Assembly (NCBI RefSeq): GCF_014493765.1
Contig: NZ_JACTVJ010000006.1
Span: 736,548-800,547 of the forward strand
DNA from: Streptomyces polyasparticus
Lineage (GTDB): Bacteria; Actinomycetota; Actinomycetes; Streptomycetales; Streptomycetaceae
DNA: 64,000 bases
Reading direction: 5' to 3'
Position numbers and translations under genes: made by a program. This document shows, piece after piece, positions 24,259 through 32,621 of this stretch; the first letter of the stretch is position 1, and each line of letters starts with the position of its first letter. Under the pieces are notes generated by a model. It was given only the letters and a program-made list of their open reading frames with translations. It searched no databases and was not told the DNA's origin.

Positions 24259-25020
24259 ATGACGACCGAACTGCCCGGCCGCCCGCCCGTAGCCGACCTG
24301 GCCACCTGGCAGGCCGCACGCGACGAGCTGCTGGTGCGCGAGAAGGCCCATACGCGGGAAGGCGACGCGATCGCGGCCGCGAGGCGGCGGCTGCCGATGG
24401 TGGAGTTCGACGGCAGTGTCGAGGTGGTGGGGCCCGACGGGCCCGTGCCCTTCACCGACCTGTTCCAGGGCCGCGAGGAGCTCGTGGTCTACAAGCACAT
24501 GTGGTACGACGGCGCGCCCCACCAGGGACAGTGCGAGGGGTGCACGACCACGGCCTGGCACATCGACGACTCGGTGTATCTCAACGCGCGCGACGTCTCG
24601 TTCGCCGTCGTGACCACGGGAGCCTGGGACGAGGTCGCCCCGTTCGTGGAGTTCATGGGCTACACCCAGCCCTGGTACTCGGTGCTTGGCATCGACGGCC
24701 CGGCCGGCGGCGAGATGGGCTACCTCACGAGCTATCTGCGCGACGGCGACCGTACGTTCCTCACGTACTCGACGACGGGCCGCGGCAACGAGCGGGTCAA
24801 CCCCGCCCTCGGGCTGCTCGACATGACGCCGTACGGCCGCGGCGAGCAGTGGGAGGACAACCCCGAGGGCCGGCCCAAGGGGCGCGACGCCTGCTGGACC
24901 TGGCGCATGGACGCCGAGGGCAACCCCACCTGGGGCCCGACGGGCCGCCCGACGCCGCAGTGGTCCCGTCCCGGCGCGACCCCGGTGGAGACGCTGGGCC
25001 GGAACGGGCACTGTCACTGA
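24259..25020 (+). CDS. DUF899-family thioredoxin-fold protein
   Basis: A 253-residue DUF899 protein with a thioredoxin-like core. The N-terminus (TWQAARDELLVREKAHTREGD) and the block QCEGCTTTAWHID with a Cys pair (about residues 94-97) are typical, as is YLTSYLRDGDRTFLTYSTTGRGNE. The C-terminal part carries RDACWTWRMD. Members are redox-like proteins without an established substrate. GGAGAT precedes the ATG. It lies next to, and divergent from, the GST-like gene, which fits a shared thiol/quinone stress role. Confidence 0.88.
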   Translation: MTTELPGRPPVADLATWQAARDELLVREKAHTREGDAIAAARRRLPMVEFDGSVEVVGPDGPVPFTDLFQGREELVVYKHMWYDGAPHQGQCEGCTTTAWHIDDSVYLNARDVSFAVVTTGAWDEVAPFVEFMGYTQPWYSVLGIDGPAGGEMGYLTSYLRDGDRTFLTYSTTGRGNERVNPALGLLDMTPYGRGEQWEDNPEGRPKGRDACWTWRMDAEGNPTWGPTGRPTPQWSRPGATPVETLGRNGHCH

Positions 25021-25040
25021 GCTTGCAAGCGGACGGCTCC

Positions 25041-25412
25041 TCAGGCGCGGCAGAAGCAGAACGGATGGCCGGCCGGATCCGCGTACACGCGGAAGCCGCG
25101 GCGGCCGTTGTCGTCGTCGAGGTCCAGAGGCATGGCGCCGAGTGCCAGTGCCTGGGCCTCGGCTTCGGCCATGTCCGTGACCGTCAGATCCAGGTGCAGC
25201 TGCTGGGAGTTGGTATCGGCGCGCGGCCACTGGGGCGGCTGGTGACCCGGCACGCGCTGGAACGCGATGCGGTGACCGCCGGGCGCGTGCAGCTCGATCC
25301 AGTTCTCGTTGTCGTGCTTGATCTCTCCGCCGATCAGCGCCGCGTAGAAGCCGGCGAGCGCTGCCGGGTCGGGGCAGTCGACGGCGACCAGGCAGTAGGT
25401 GGCGACGGGCAT
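25041..25412 (-). CDS. VOC-family protein, single module
   Basis: A 123-residue single-module VOC protein (YCLVAVDCPDPAALAGFYAALIGG; HLDLTVTDMAEAEAQALALGA; ADPAGHPFCFCRA). The start at 25412 is chosen because GGAGGAGG lies 5-6 nt upstream, while the longer frame (25433) has no such site. It converges on the DUF899 gene with only 20 nt between stops. Likely an enzyme or binding protein for a small organic molecule; substrate unknown. Confidence 0.85.
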   Translation of the reverse strand: MPVATYCLVAVDCPDPAALAGFYAALIGGEIKHDNENWIELHAPGGHRIAFQRVPGHQPPQWPRADTNSQQLHLDLTVTDMAEAEAQALALGAMPLDLDDDNGRRGFRVYADPAGHPFCFCRA

Positions 25413-25535
25413 GTGCTCCTCCTCCGATGGCACGCGGTGCGGGTGCTTTTCGCGGCGAGTGCCCGCCGGTGGAGGTCTGATGCCGTGTGGATGCCGGTGG
25501 AGGTCTGATGCCCCAGTGGCCTCCGGTGTCCCGGC

Positions 25536-25922
25536 TCAGCCCGCTCCGACCGCGCTGACGTCGGAGCCGGTCGCGTCGGGCAGGCCGAGGCGGAGGTGCT
25601 CGACGTGGAAGAGCGCCTGCTCGAGGAGTGCGGCGACATGGTTGTCGTGCAGCGCGTAGATGACCGAGCGCCCGCGGCGCTCGCCGGTCACCAGACCGAG
25701 GTTGCGCAGCAGCCGCAACTGGTGGGAGCAGGCCGACTGTTCCATCCCCACCGCGTCCGCGAGCTCGGTCGCCGCGCAGGGTCCCTCCTGCAGGCGGGCC
25801 AGGATGCGCAGCCGCGAGGGTGTGGCCAGGGCCTGGAGCGTGGCCGCCACATCGGCGGCGCCCACGGCCTCCAGGCGCTCACGCGCGGTGGCGGCGGTGT
25901 TGTGATCAGCTCCATGGCCCAT
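25536..25922 (-). CDS. nmtR: NmtR-type Ni(II)/Co(II)-sensing ArsR repressor
   Basis: A 128-residue ArsR/SmtB winged-helix repressor. The alpha-5 sensor ligands D93, H95, H106 and H109 are all present (DNHVAALLEQALFHVEH), and the N-terminus MGHG matches the start of mycobacterial NmtR, where the amino terminus helps bind nickel. The recognition helix region is MEQSACSHQLRLLRNLGLV. The ATG at 25922 is chosen because MGHG is conserved and because the longer frame would start inside the palindrome at 25943-25978. It is divergent from the P1B-type ATPase it presumably controls. Confidence 0.9.
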   Translation of the reverse strand: MGHGADHNTAATARERLEAVGAADVAATLQALATPSRLRILARLQEGPCAATELADAVGMEQSACSHQLRLLRNLGLVTGERRGRSVIYALHDNHVAALLEQALFHVEHLRLGLPDATGSDVSAVGAG

Positions 25923-25942
25923 GAGGGGCAGTCTATGGGCAC

Positions 25943-25978
25943 CCATACATGAATACCTCTTCATCTATTCCTGTATGG
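25943..25978. promoter_or_regulatory. palindromic ArsR/NmtR operator
   Basis: CCATACATGAATA (25943-25955) and TATTCCTGTATGG (25966-25978) form a 13-bp inverted repeat with one mismatch and a 10 bp centre. It lies between the divergent repressor and ATPase genes and is strikingly AT-rich for this DNA. ArsR-family metal sensors bind such imperfect palindromes; binding would silence both directions. Confidence 0.75.
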
Positions 25979-26067
25979 TGAGGATGCGACCCCGGGCACC
26001 GCCGCGTGCCGCGCCGGGGTGTGCCCGTTCGCGTCCGTTTCCCGCGCCCCAGAAGGTGCACCGCCTG

Positions 26068-28134
26068 ATGACCTCCACCTTGAATCCGTCGCCCCTGGCG
26101 TCGGCCACACCCTCGGCCGGCCCGCCGGGCCCGGGGCGCACCCGCCTCCTCGCGCTCCCCGAGGTGCGCTGGGCCGCCACGGCCACCGCGCTCTTCCTGC
26201 TCGCCCTGCCCCTGCAGCTGACCGGCGCCCCCGCCTGGACGTGGGGCCCGCTGTACGCACTCGCCTACGTCACCGGCGGCTGGGAGCCGGCCTGGGCAGG
26301 GGTGAAGGCGCTGCGGGACAAGAGCCTCGACGTCGACCTGCTGATGATCGTCGCCGCGCTCGGCGCCGCCTCGATCGGGCAGGTGATGGACGGTGCGCTC
26401 CTGATCGTGATCTTCGCGAGCTCGGGCGCCCTCGAGGCGCTGGCCACCGCCCGTACGGCCGACTCGGTCCGCGGGCTCCTCGGGCTCGCGCCCGCCACGG
26501 CGGTACGGCTGGGGCGCGACGGCTCCGAACAGACGCTGCCCGTAGCGGAGTTGGTAGTGGGCGACACGATTCTCGTACGGCCGGGAGACCGCGTGGGCGC
26601 CGACGGCCGGGTCCTCGACGGGGCGAGCGACGTGGACCAGGCGACCATCACCGGCGAACCGCTCCCCGTGGCCAAGGGGGCGGGCGACGAGGTGTTCGCC
26701 GGCACGGTGAACGGTGCGGGTGCTCTGCGCGTACGGGTGGAGCGCGACGCCTCCGACTCGGTGATCGCCCGGATCGTACGGATGGTGCAGGAGGCCTCCG
26801 AGACCAAGGCGCCGACCCAGCTGTTCATCGAGAAGGTCGAACAGCGGTATTCGCTCGGCATGGTGGCGGCGACCCTGGCCGTGTTCCTCGTCCCGTTCGC
26901 GTGGGGCGAGCCGCTGACCGAAGCGCTCCTGCGGGCCATGACCTTCATGATCGTGGCTTCGCCGTGCGCGGTGGTCCTGGCGACCATGCCGCCCCTGCTC
27001 GCCGCGATCGCCAACGCGGGACGGCACGGTGTGCTGGTCAAGTCGGCCGTGGTGATGGAACGCCTCGGACAGGTGGACGCCGTCGCCATGGACAAGACCG
27101 GCACGCTCACCGAGGGCGCGCCCCTGGTCACCGAGGTCCGTCCGCTCTCCGTATCCGCGCTGGACGAGGACGAGCTGCTGGCCCTGGCCGCATCCGCCGA
27201 GTACCCCAGTGAGCATCCGCTGGCGCGGGCCGTCGTGGCGGCGGCGCGCGAGAAGGGGCTGAGGCTCGGTGCGACCGGTGCGTTCGTTTCCGTGCCGGGC
27301 GTCGGTGTGAGGGCGACGGTCGACGGCAGGGAAGTGGCGGTCGGGGCGCCTGACCGTCCGGCGCGAAGCGCCACCGCGGCAGGCGCGGATTCCGAGGCTG
27401 TCCGGCGCGAGGCGGCGGAGGGTGGACGGCGCGAAGTGTCCGAGGCGGTCCAGTGCGAAGCATCCGAGGCCGGCCAGCGTGAAACCGCGCGAATCGTCGG
27501 CGAGTTGCAGCACCGCGGCCGCACCGTCGTCCTGGTCCGTGTGGACGGCGAGCCCGTCGGAGTACTGGGTCTCGCCGACCGGCTGCGCCCGGGCGCAGCC
27601 GCCGCCGTGCGGTCCCTGACGGAACTCACGGGCGAGGCGCCCTTGTTGCTGACCGGCGATCACGCGCGGTCCGCCGCCGCGACCGCGGCCGAGGCGGGCA
27701 TCGAGGACGTACGCGCCGGGCTGCTTCCCCAGCACAAGGTGGACTCCGTAAGAGAGTTGGCGGCGGCGGGGCGCAAGGTCCTCGTCGTGGGCGACGGCGT
27801 CAACGACGCCCCGGCGCTGGCCGCCGCGCACGCCGGTGTCGCGATGGGCCGGGCCGGCTCGGACCTCGCTCTGGAGACCGCGGACGCGGTGATCGTCCGC
27901 GATGAACTCGCCGCGGTTCCCGCGGTGATCGCCCTGTCCCGCCGGGCGCGGCAGGTGGTCGTGCAGAACCTCGTGATCGCCGGGGTGTTCATCACGGTCC
28001 TGGTCGGCTGGGATCTGGCGGGCACCCTGCCGCTGCCCCTGGGTGTCGCGGGCCACGAGGGATCCACCGTCCTTGTCGGCCTCAACGGACTGCGGCTGCT
28101 GCGGGAACGGGCCTGGAGCCGGGCCGCCGCCTGA
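26068..28134 (+). CDS. P1B-4-type Co/Ni (Fe) exporting ATPase, CtpD-like
   Basis: A 688-residue metal-exporting P-type ATPase. Class features of P1B-4 are S298-P299-C300 in the sixth-membrane-segment-equivalent motif and H663-E-G-S-T in the last transmembrane region. Phosphorylation site is D342 (DKTGTLTEG); the hinge is GDGVNDAPAL. There is no N-terminal heavy-metal-binding domain. The start at 26068 has AGAAGG upstream; an earlier ATG at 25975 would lie in the operator. Oddity: residues about 430-475 of the nucleotide-binding domain are a charged Ala/Glu/Arg-rich linker with repeated SEAV-REA-type units. Substrate by family and by the NmtR-like neighbour: Ni(II), Co(II) or Fe(II). Confidence 0.93.
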   Translation: MTSTLNPSPLASATPSAGPPGPGRTRLLALPEVRWAATATALFLLALPLQLTGAPAWTWGPLYALAYVTGGWEPAWAGVKALRDKSLDVDLLMIVAALGAASIGQVMDGALLIVIFASSGALEALATARTADSVRGLLGLAPATAVRLGRDGSEQTLPVAELVVGDTILVRPGDRVGADGRVLDGASDVDQATITGEPLPVAKGAGDEVFAGTVNGAGALRVRVERDASDSVIARIVRMVQEASETKAPTQLFIEKVEQRYSLGMVAATLAVFLVPFAWGEPLTEALLRAMTFMIVASPCAVVLATMPPLLAAIANAGRHGVLVKSAVVMERLGQVDAVAMDKTGTLTEGAPLVTEVRPLSVSALDEDELLALAASAEYPSEHPLARAVVAAAREKGLRLGATGAFVSVPGVGVRATVDGREVAVGAPDRPARSATAAGADSEAVRREAAEGGRREVSEAVQCEASEAGQRETARIVGELQHRGRTVVLVRVDGEPVGVLGLADRLRPGAAAAVRSLTELTGEAPLLLTGDHARSAAATAAEAGIEDVRAGLLPQHKVDSVRELAAAGRKVLVVGDGVNDAPALAAAHAGVAMGRAGSDLALETADAVIVRDELAAVPAVIALSRRARQVVVQNLVIAGVFITVLVGWDLAGTLPLPLGVAGHEGSTVLVGLNGLRLLRERAWSRAAA

Positions 28135-28218
28135 GGGCCCGTTTCCGAAATTCCTTCCACGGCCCGCCCATCGCGCGCGATACGTGGGGTACCCGCGAGG
28201 CTCCGGTGCCGTGAAGGG

Positions 28219-28461
28219 ATGGACATGAAGTGGATGGAGCGGGCCGCATGCGTGGGGGAGGACCCTGAGCTGTTCTTCCCCGTGGGCACGACGGGGCCCG
28301 GACTGCGCGACGTACGGAAGGCGAAAGCCGTGTGCCGCCGGTGCCCGGTGGCCGGACAGTGCCTGGACTGGGCGTTGCGCATGGGACAGACGACGGGCGT
28401 ATGGGGCGGGACATCGGAGACCGAACGGGCCCGGATGCTGCGGGCCGCACGCCTGCGCTGA
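28219..28461 (+). CDS. WhiB-like 4Fe-4S transcription factor
   Basis: An 80-residue Wbl protein. The four cluster Cys are C11, C39, C42 and C48 (ERAACVGED; CRRCPVAGQC), followed by the turn GVWGGTSETERARML and a short basic tail. Wbl proteins bind a redox-sensitive cluster and act with the primary sigma factor. Starts at 28219 and 28225 are both possible (MDMKWME). The short gene is convergent with the GH65 gene with a 24 nt spacer containing GCTCGTC direct repeats. Confidence 0.93.
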   Translation: MDMKWMERAACVGEDPELFFPVGTTGPGLRDVRKAKAVCRRCPVAGQCLDWALRMGQTTGVWGGTSETERARMLRAARLR

Positions 28462-28485
28462 CGATCGCTCGTCGCTCGTCGCGCG

Positions 28486-30837
28486 TCAGTCGCGTGCGAA
28501 GGGCACCGGCTCCCTGCCCTTCGGCTGGCCGGGTGCCCGCCGTGGAGTGTGCTCGGGCAGCGCCCTGGTCTGTGTGTCCCCGTCGGCCAGGCGCACCTTC
28601 TCGCCGTGATGGCGGATCACCAGGGGCTCGCCGCTGAGCAGGGTGTACTCCGCCGCGTCCCGCGTGACGCGTACGGAGATCCGGCGACCGAAGGCCGTGA
28701 CACGGAACGCGAGCCGGAACAGATGGTCCGGCAGCCGCGGCGCGAAGGACAGCATGCCGTCCTGGCGGCGCAGCCCGCCGAACCCCGCGACGAGCGCGAT
28801 CCAACTGCCCGCGAGCGAGGCGAGATGGAGTCCGTCGCGGGTGTTGTGCTCCAGATCGAGCAGATCGATGAGCGAGGTCTCGCCGAGATAGTTGTAGGCC
28901 AGATCGAGATGTCCCGTACGGGCGGCGATCACGGCCTGGCAGGCGGCCGAGAGGGACGAGTCCCGCACCGTCAGCTCCTCGTAGTATGCGAAGGCCCGCG
29001 CCGTCTCCTCCTCGGCGAACGCGTCCCCGCGCAAGAAGAGGGCGAGCACCAGATCCGCCTGCTTGATCACCTGGCTGCGGTACAGCGCGAAGTAGTGGAA
29101 GTGGTGCATCAGCGGGTACTGGTCGGGATGCGTGGCCGCGAAGTCCCAGCGGTCGCGGCGGGTGAACCCGGCCGCCTGCTCGTGCACTTGGAGCTCTTTG
29201 CCGTACGGCACGGCCATCGCGTCGGCGGCCCGGCGCCAGCAGCGGATCTGGCCCTCGTCGACGCCGAGGCGGCGGGCCGCGTCCGGGTGGCGTTCCACGG
29301 TGTCGGCGGCGTCGCGCAGATTCTGCTGGGCCATGAGGTTCGTGTAGAGGTTGTCGTCCATGAGGGCGCTGTACTCGTCGGGACCCGTCACGCCGTCGAT
29401 ATGGAACACACCCGCATCGTCGTGATGCCCGAGCGAGTGCCACAGGCGGGCGCTGTTCACCAACAGGTCCACGCCGATGTCCCGTTCGAAGTCCTCGTCG
29501 CCCGTGCATGCCGCATAGCGCACCGCGGCCGAGGCGATGGCCGCGTTCACATGGAAGGCGGCCGCCCCGGCCGGCCAGTACCCCGAGCACTCACGGCCGG
29601 CGATCGTGCGCCAGGGGAACGCGGCGCCCGCCAGGCCCAGTTCCCTCGCGCGCTCCTGTGCCGAGCCCAGCGTGCTGTGCCGCCAGCGCAGGGCCTGCGC
29701 CACGGCCGCGGGGTCGGTGTAGGTGAGGATCGGCAGGATGTACGCCTCGGTGTCCCAGAAGCAGTGCCCCTCGTAGCCGGGACCGGTCAACCCCTTGGCG
29801 GGGATGGGCTGTTCCTCGGCCCGGTCGCCGGCCTGAAGGACATGGAAGAGGGCGAACCGTACGGCCTGCTGGATCCGCTGGTCCCCGCGCACCTCGACAT
29901 CCGCGCGGTCCCAGAACTCGTCGAGCCGCTGCCTCTGTTCGTCCGCGAGCCCCTGCCATCCGGTGTGCCGGGCGGCCGCGAGTGCGGCGTCCACCTGGTC
30001 CCGCAGCGCCGGCAGCGAGCGCGTACGGGACCAGCCGTACGCCACCGACTTGTCCACCCGCAGACGCTGGCCAGGCCGCAGCCGGCCGACCACGGTGTAG
30101 CGGGCGAGGTCGGGTTCGGCCTCGGACGAGCCCTGCCAGCCGTCGGGTCCGTCGACATGGTGCTCGGCGGCCACCGCCACGCGCAGAGCGCTCTTGGCGG
30201 TCTTGTGGATCAGGCACAGATAGGCGTCGGTGGCGAAGTGCTCCTCCGGGCACAGGGGGGACTGCAGCATCGTGGCGCCCCGTGGATCGCCGTCGGTCGG
30301 CGGCAGTTCCTCGTTGGCCACCAGCTCCGACTGCACCACGACCCGCGTCTCGTGCGAGAGCGGCTCCACCTCGTAGCGGATCGCGGCCACCGCGCGCTGG
30401 GTCAGCGAGACGAGCCGGGTGGAGCGCACCCGCACCCGGCGACCCGCGGGCGAGGTCCAGTCGACGGTGCGGCTCAACTGGCCCGTACGGAAGTCGAGCG
30501 TGCGCTCGTGGTGGTGGAGCGTGCCGTAGCGCAGATCGAAGGGCTCGTCGTCGACGAGCAGTCGCATCAGCTTGCCGTTGGTGACGTTGATGACGGACTC
30601 GCCGACATCCGGGAAGCCGTAGGCCTCCTCCGCGTACGGCATCGGGCGCAGTTCGAAGACACCGTTGAGATAGCTGCCGGGCAGGCCGTGCGGCTCGCCC
30701 TCGTCGAGATTGCCGCGCCAGCCGATATGGCCGTTGGAGAGCGCGAAGAGGGACTCGGTCTGCGGCAGGACGTCCAGGTGCAGGGACCGCTCCCGTACCT
30801 GCCAGGGCTCGGTGGTGAAGCCGGACTGCGTGATCAC
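28486..30837 (-). CDS. glycoside hydrolase/phosphorylase family 65
   Basis: A 783-residue GH65 enzyme, the family of trehalose, maltose and kojibiose phosphorylases and acid trehalases. The general acid is E488 in GVTGPDEYSA. Other family blocks are LSNGHIGWRGNLDEGEPHG near the N-terminus, GYEGHCFWDTEAYILPIL, GAAFPWRTIAGRECSGYWPAG and the phosphate-side region IKQADLVLALFL. The start is GTG at 30837 with GGAGG upstream. The length fits phosphorylases. The exact disaccharide cannot be told. Four 17-18-bp-spaced CTTGATCC repeats lie just upstream of its start. Confidence 0.92.
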   Translation of the reverse strand: MITQSGFTTEPWQVRERSLHLDVLPQTESLFALSNGHIGWRGNLDEGEPHGLPGSYLNGVFELRPMPYAEEAYGFPDVGESVINVTNGKLMRLLVDDEPFDLRYGTLHHHERTLDFRTGQLSRTVDWTSPAGRRVRVRSTRLVSLTQRAVAAIRYEVEPLSHETRVVVQSELVANEELPPTDGDPRGATMLQSPLCPEEHFATDAYLCLIHKTAKSALRVAVAAEHHVDGPDGWQGSSEAEPDLARYTVVGRLRPGQRLRVDKSVAYGWSRTRSLPALRDQVDAALAAARHTGWQGLADEQRQRLDEFWDRADVEVRGDQRIQQAVRFALFHVLQAGDRAEEQPIPAKGLTGPGYEGHCFWDTEAYILPILTYTDPAAVAQALRWRHSTLGSAQERARELGLAGAAFPWRTIAGRECSGYWPAGAAAFHVNAAIASAAVRYAACTGDEDFERDIGVDLLVNSARLWHSLGHHDDAGVFHIDGVTGPDEYSALMDDNLYTNLMAQQNLRDAADTVERHPDAARRLGVDEGQIRCWRRAADAMAVPYGKELQVHEQAAGFTRRDRWDFAATHPDQYPLMHHFHYFALYRSQVIKQADLVLALFLRGDAFAEEETARAFAYYEELTVRDSSLSAACQAVIAARTGHLDLAYNYLGETSLIDLLDLEHNTRDGLHLASLAGSWIALVAGFGGLRRQDGMLSFAPRLPDHLFRLAFRVTAFGRRISVRVTRDAAEYTLLSGEPLVIRHHGEKVRLADGDTQTRALPEHTPRRAPGQPKGREPVPFARD

Positions 30838-30912
30838 GGGCGGTCCTCCGCCCGTGCGCCGCCGGCCATGGACTCGATACGGGTCATCGGGGCCGGGTAC
30901 CGCACAGGTGGC

Positions 30913-30973
30913 GGATCAAGCGCGGGCGGGGGATCAAGGCAGGAGGGCGGATCAAGGCAGGGTGCGGATCAAG
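30913..30973. repeat. four GGATCAAG repeats upstream of GH65 gene
   Basis: GGATCAAG occurs at 30913, 30931, 30949 and 30966, spaced 18, 18 and 17 bp, with GC-rich linkers of similar sequence. On the minus strand they read CTTGATCC and lie 75-135 bp upstream of the GH65 start. They could be iterated regulator sites or slippage repeats. Confidence 0.65.
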
Positions 30974-31014
30974 ACAGTTCGGCGGACTGGGCCCGGGCGC
31001 ACCCGGGCCTGCCG

Positions 31015-31905
31015 TCACCGGCCGACCGGCGTCTCGTCCGCCATGCGCGAGAGCTTCTCCGGATTGCGCACCAGGTACAGGCCCGTGACGAGGCCCTCGT
31101 CGATGCGTACGGTGAGCACCCCGTCGAGCTCGTCGCCGATCCGGACGACCAGAGCCGGATGGCCGTTGACCTGGACGGCTTCGAGCGTGCCGCTCTCCCT
31201 GAGCCGGGGCAGCGCCTGCCGCAGGAACGGTCCGACCTGAGCGGCGCCGACGAGCGGTGCGAGGGCGGCCTGCCTGACCCCGCCGCCGTCCGTCAGCATC
31301 ACCACGTCCGGCGCCAGCTTGTCGAAGAGACCCTGCAGATCACCGGTCTCGACCGCGGCCCTGAACGCCTCGAGCGCATCCTGGGCCGCATCGGGGGTGA
31401 CGGTGGCACGCGGCCTGCGCGCCGCGACATGGCCCCGGGCCCGGTGCGCGATCTGGCGTACGGCCGCGGGGGACTTGTCGACCGCGGCGGCGATCTCCTC
31501 GTAGCCGAGCGCGAAGACCTCCCGCAGCACGAACACGGCGCGCTCGGTGGGGGCGAGGGTCTCCAGGACGAGCAGCATGGCCGTCGAGACGCTCTCGGCG
31601 AGCTCCACGTTCTCGGCCACGTCGGGCGTGGTGAGCAGCGGTTCGGGCAGCCACGGACCGATGTAGTCCTCCTTGCGGCGCTTGAGCGAACGCAGCCGCA
31701 TGAGGGCCTGCCGGGTGGTGATCCGCACGAGATACGCCCGCGGCTTCCGCACCTCGTCGAGGCCCACGCCGGTCCACTTGAGCCAGGTCTCCTGGAGCAC
31801 GTCCTCGGCGTCCGCGGCCGAGCCGAGCATCTCGTACGCGACGGTGAACAGCAGATTGCGGTGCTCGACGAAGGCGGTCGTGGCAGGGTCGGCGGGCCGG
31901 CTCAT
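31015..31905 (-). CDS. ECF41-family RNA polymerase sigma factor
   Basis: A 296-residue sigma factor with regions 2 (HRNLLFTVAYEMLGSAADAEDVLQ-type) and 4 (TERAVFVLREVFALGYEEIA) and a long SnoaL-like C-terminal extension ending in YLVRNPEKLSRM. The C-terminal NPEKL block is a hallmark of ECF41 factors, where the fused domain replaces an anti-sigma factor. The start at 31905 has GAGGAAC upstream. A candidate self-recognised promoter lies at 31969-31995. It is divergent from Dps. Confidence 0.9.
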   Translation of the reverse strand: MSRPADPATTAFVEHRNLLFTVAYEMLGSAADAEDVLQETWLKWTGVGLDEVRKPRAYLVRITTRQALMRLRSLKRRKEDYIGPWLPEPLLTTPDVAENVELAESVSTAMLLVLETLAPTERAVFVLREVFALGYEEIAAAVDKSPAAVRQIAHRARGHVAARRPRATVTPDAAQDALEAFRAAVETGDLQGLFDKLAPDVVMLTDGGGVRQAALAPLVGAAQVGPFLRQALPRLRESGTLEAVQVNGHPALVVRIGDELDGVLTVRIDEGLVTGLYLVRNPEKLSRMADETPVGR

Positions 31906-31968
31906 CTTCGGTTCCTCGGTGGGTTCGGGTGCGGGTGGTCCACGCGACCGGTCGCGTGTCACCCAGGA

Positions 31969-31995
31969 GATGCCGGGCGGCGCGGATCTGTGACA
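31969..31995 (-). promoter_or_regulatory. ECF41-type promoter of the sigma gene
   Basis: On the minus strand, TGTCACA (31995-31989) is followed after 16 nt by CATC (31972-31969). The reported ECF41 consensus is TGTCACA, a spacer of about 16 nt, then CGTC. It lies 64 bp upstream of the sigma factor start, consistent with autoregulation. Confidence 0.55.
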
Positions 31996-32141
31996 ACGCC
32001 GGTGAAGATCGCAGGATTCCGATCCGAAAACACTTGTGTGTTACGTCACTTGGGCCCCGTATCCCGGAAGGTGCCGCATGGCCGCCAAGCGGCGGGGCAC
32101 TCGGCCGGGCAGCATTCCCTCTCGTCACAGGAGGTCCGCCG

Positions 32142-32621
32142 ATGACTGCCGTGACCGGCCCGCTGTCCGACTCCGCCCGCAAGGCGACCGGGGAGGTCCT
32201 GCAGGGCGCGCTCGTCGATCTGCTGGATCTGTTGCTGATCGCCAAGCAGGCGCACTGGAACATCCTCGGGCCCAGGTTCCGCTCGATCCACCTCCAGCTG
32301 GACGAGGTCGTCGCCACCGCCCGCAGCTATGCGGACACCATCGCCGAACGCGCTTCGACCATCGGCGTGCCGCCCGACGGCAGGGCCGCGACGCTGGCCC
32401 AGTACTCGGGCCTGGCCCAGCCGCCGGACGGCTGGCTGCAGGAGAGCGCCGTGGTCGAACTGCTCATCGACGTGCTCGGCGAGACGGTCCGGCGGATGCG
32501 CGAGCGCATCACGCTGACCGGGGACACCGACCTGGTGAGCCAGGACGTACTGCTCGGCCTGACCGCCCAGTTGGAGAAGCACCACTGGATGTTCCAGGCC
32601 GAGCGGCCCATGTCCCGTTAG
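32142..32621 (+). CDS. dps: Dps-family DNA-protecting ferritin
   Basis: A 159-residue Dps protein forming 12-subunit shells that oxidise and store iron and shield DNA in starved cells. The inter-subunit ferroxidase ligands are in AKQAHWNILGPRFRSIHLQLDEVV (H, H, D and E in the usual spacing). The start is fixed by AGGAGG upstream of ATG 32142; upstream codons have poor coding character. It is divergent from the ECF41 sigma gene, whose promoter shares the spacer. Confidence 0.95.
   Translation: MTAVTGPLSDSARKATGEVLQGALVDLLDLLLIAKQAHWNILGPRFRSIHLQLDEVVATARSYADTIAERASTIGVPPDGRAATLAQYSGLAQPPDGWLQESAVVELLIDVLGETVRRMRERITLTGDTDLVSQDVLLGLTAQLEKHHWMFQAERPMSR

Noticed and set aside
25921-26067. N-terminal extension of the P-type ATPase to 25921
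   Set aside because: It would start inside the repressor gene and run through the operator palindrome; the ATG at 26068 has a ribosome binding site and is followed by the usual short N-terminus.
28549-32145. Plus-strand open frame of about 1200 codons opposite GH65 and the ECF41 gene
   Set aside because: Antisense shadow; both minus-strand genes carry full sets of motifs and good starts.
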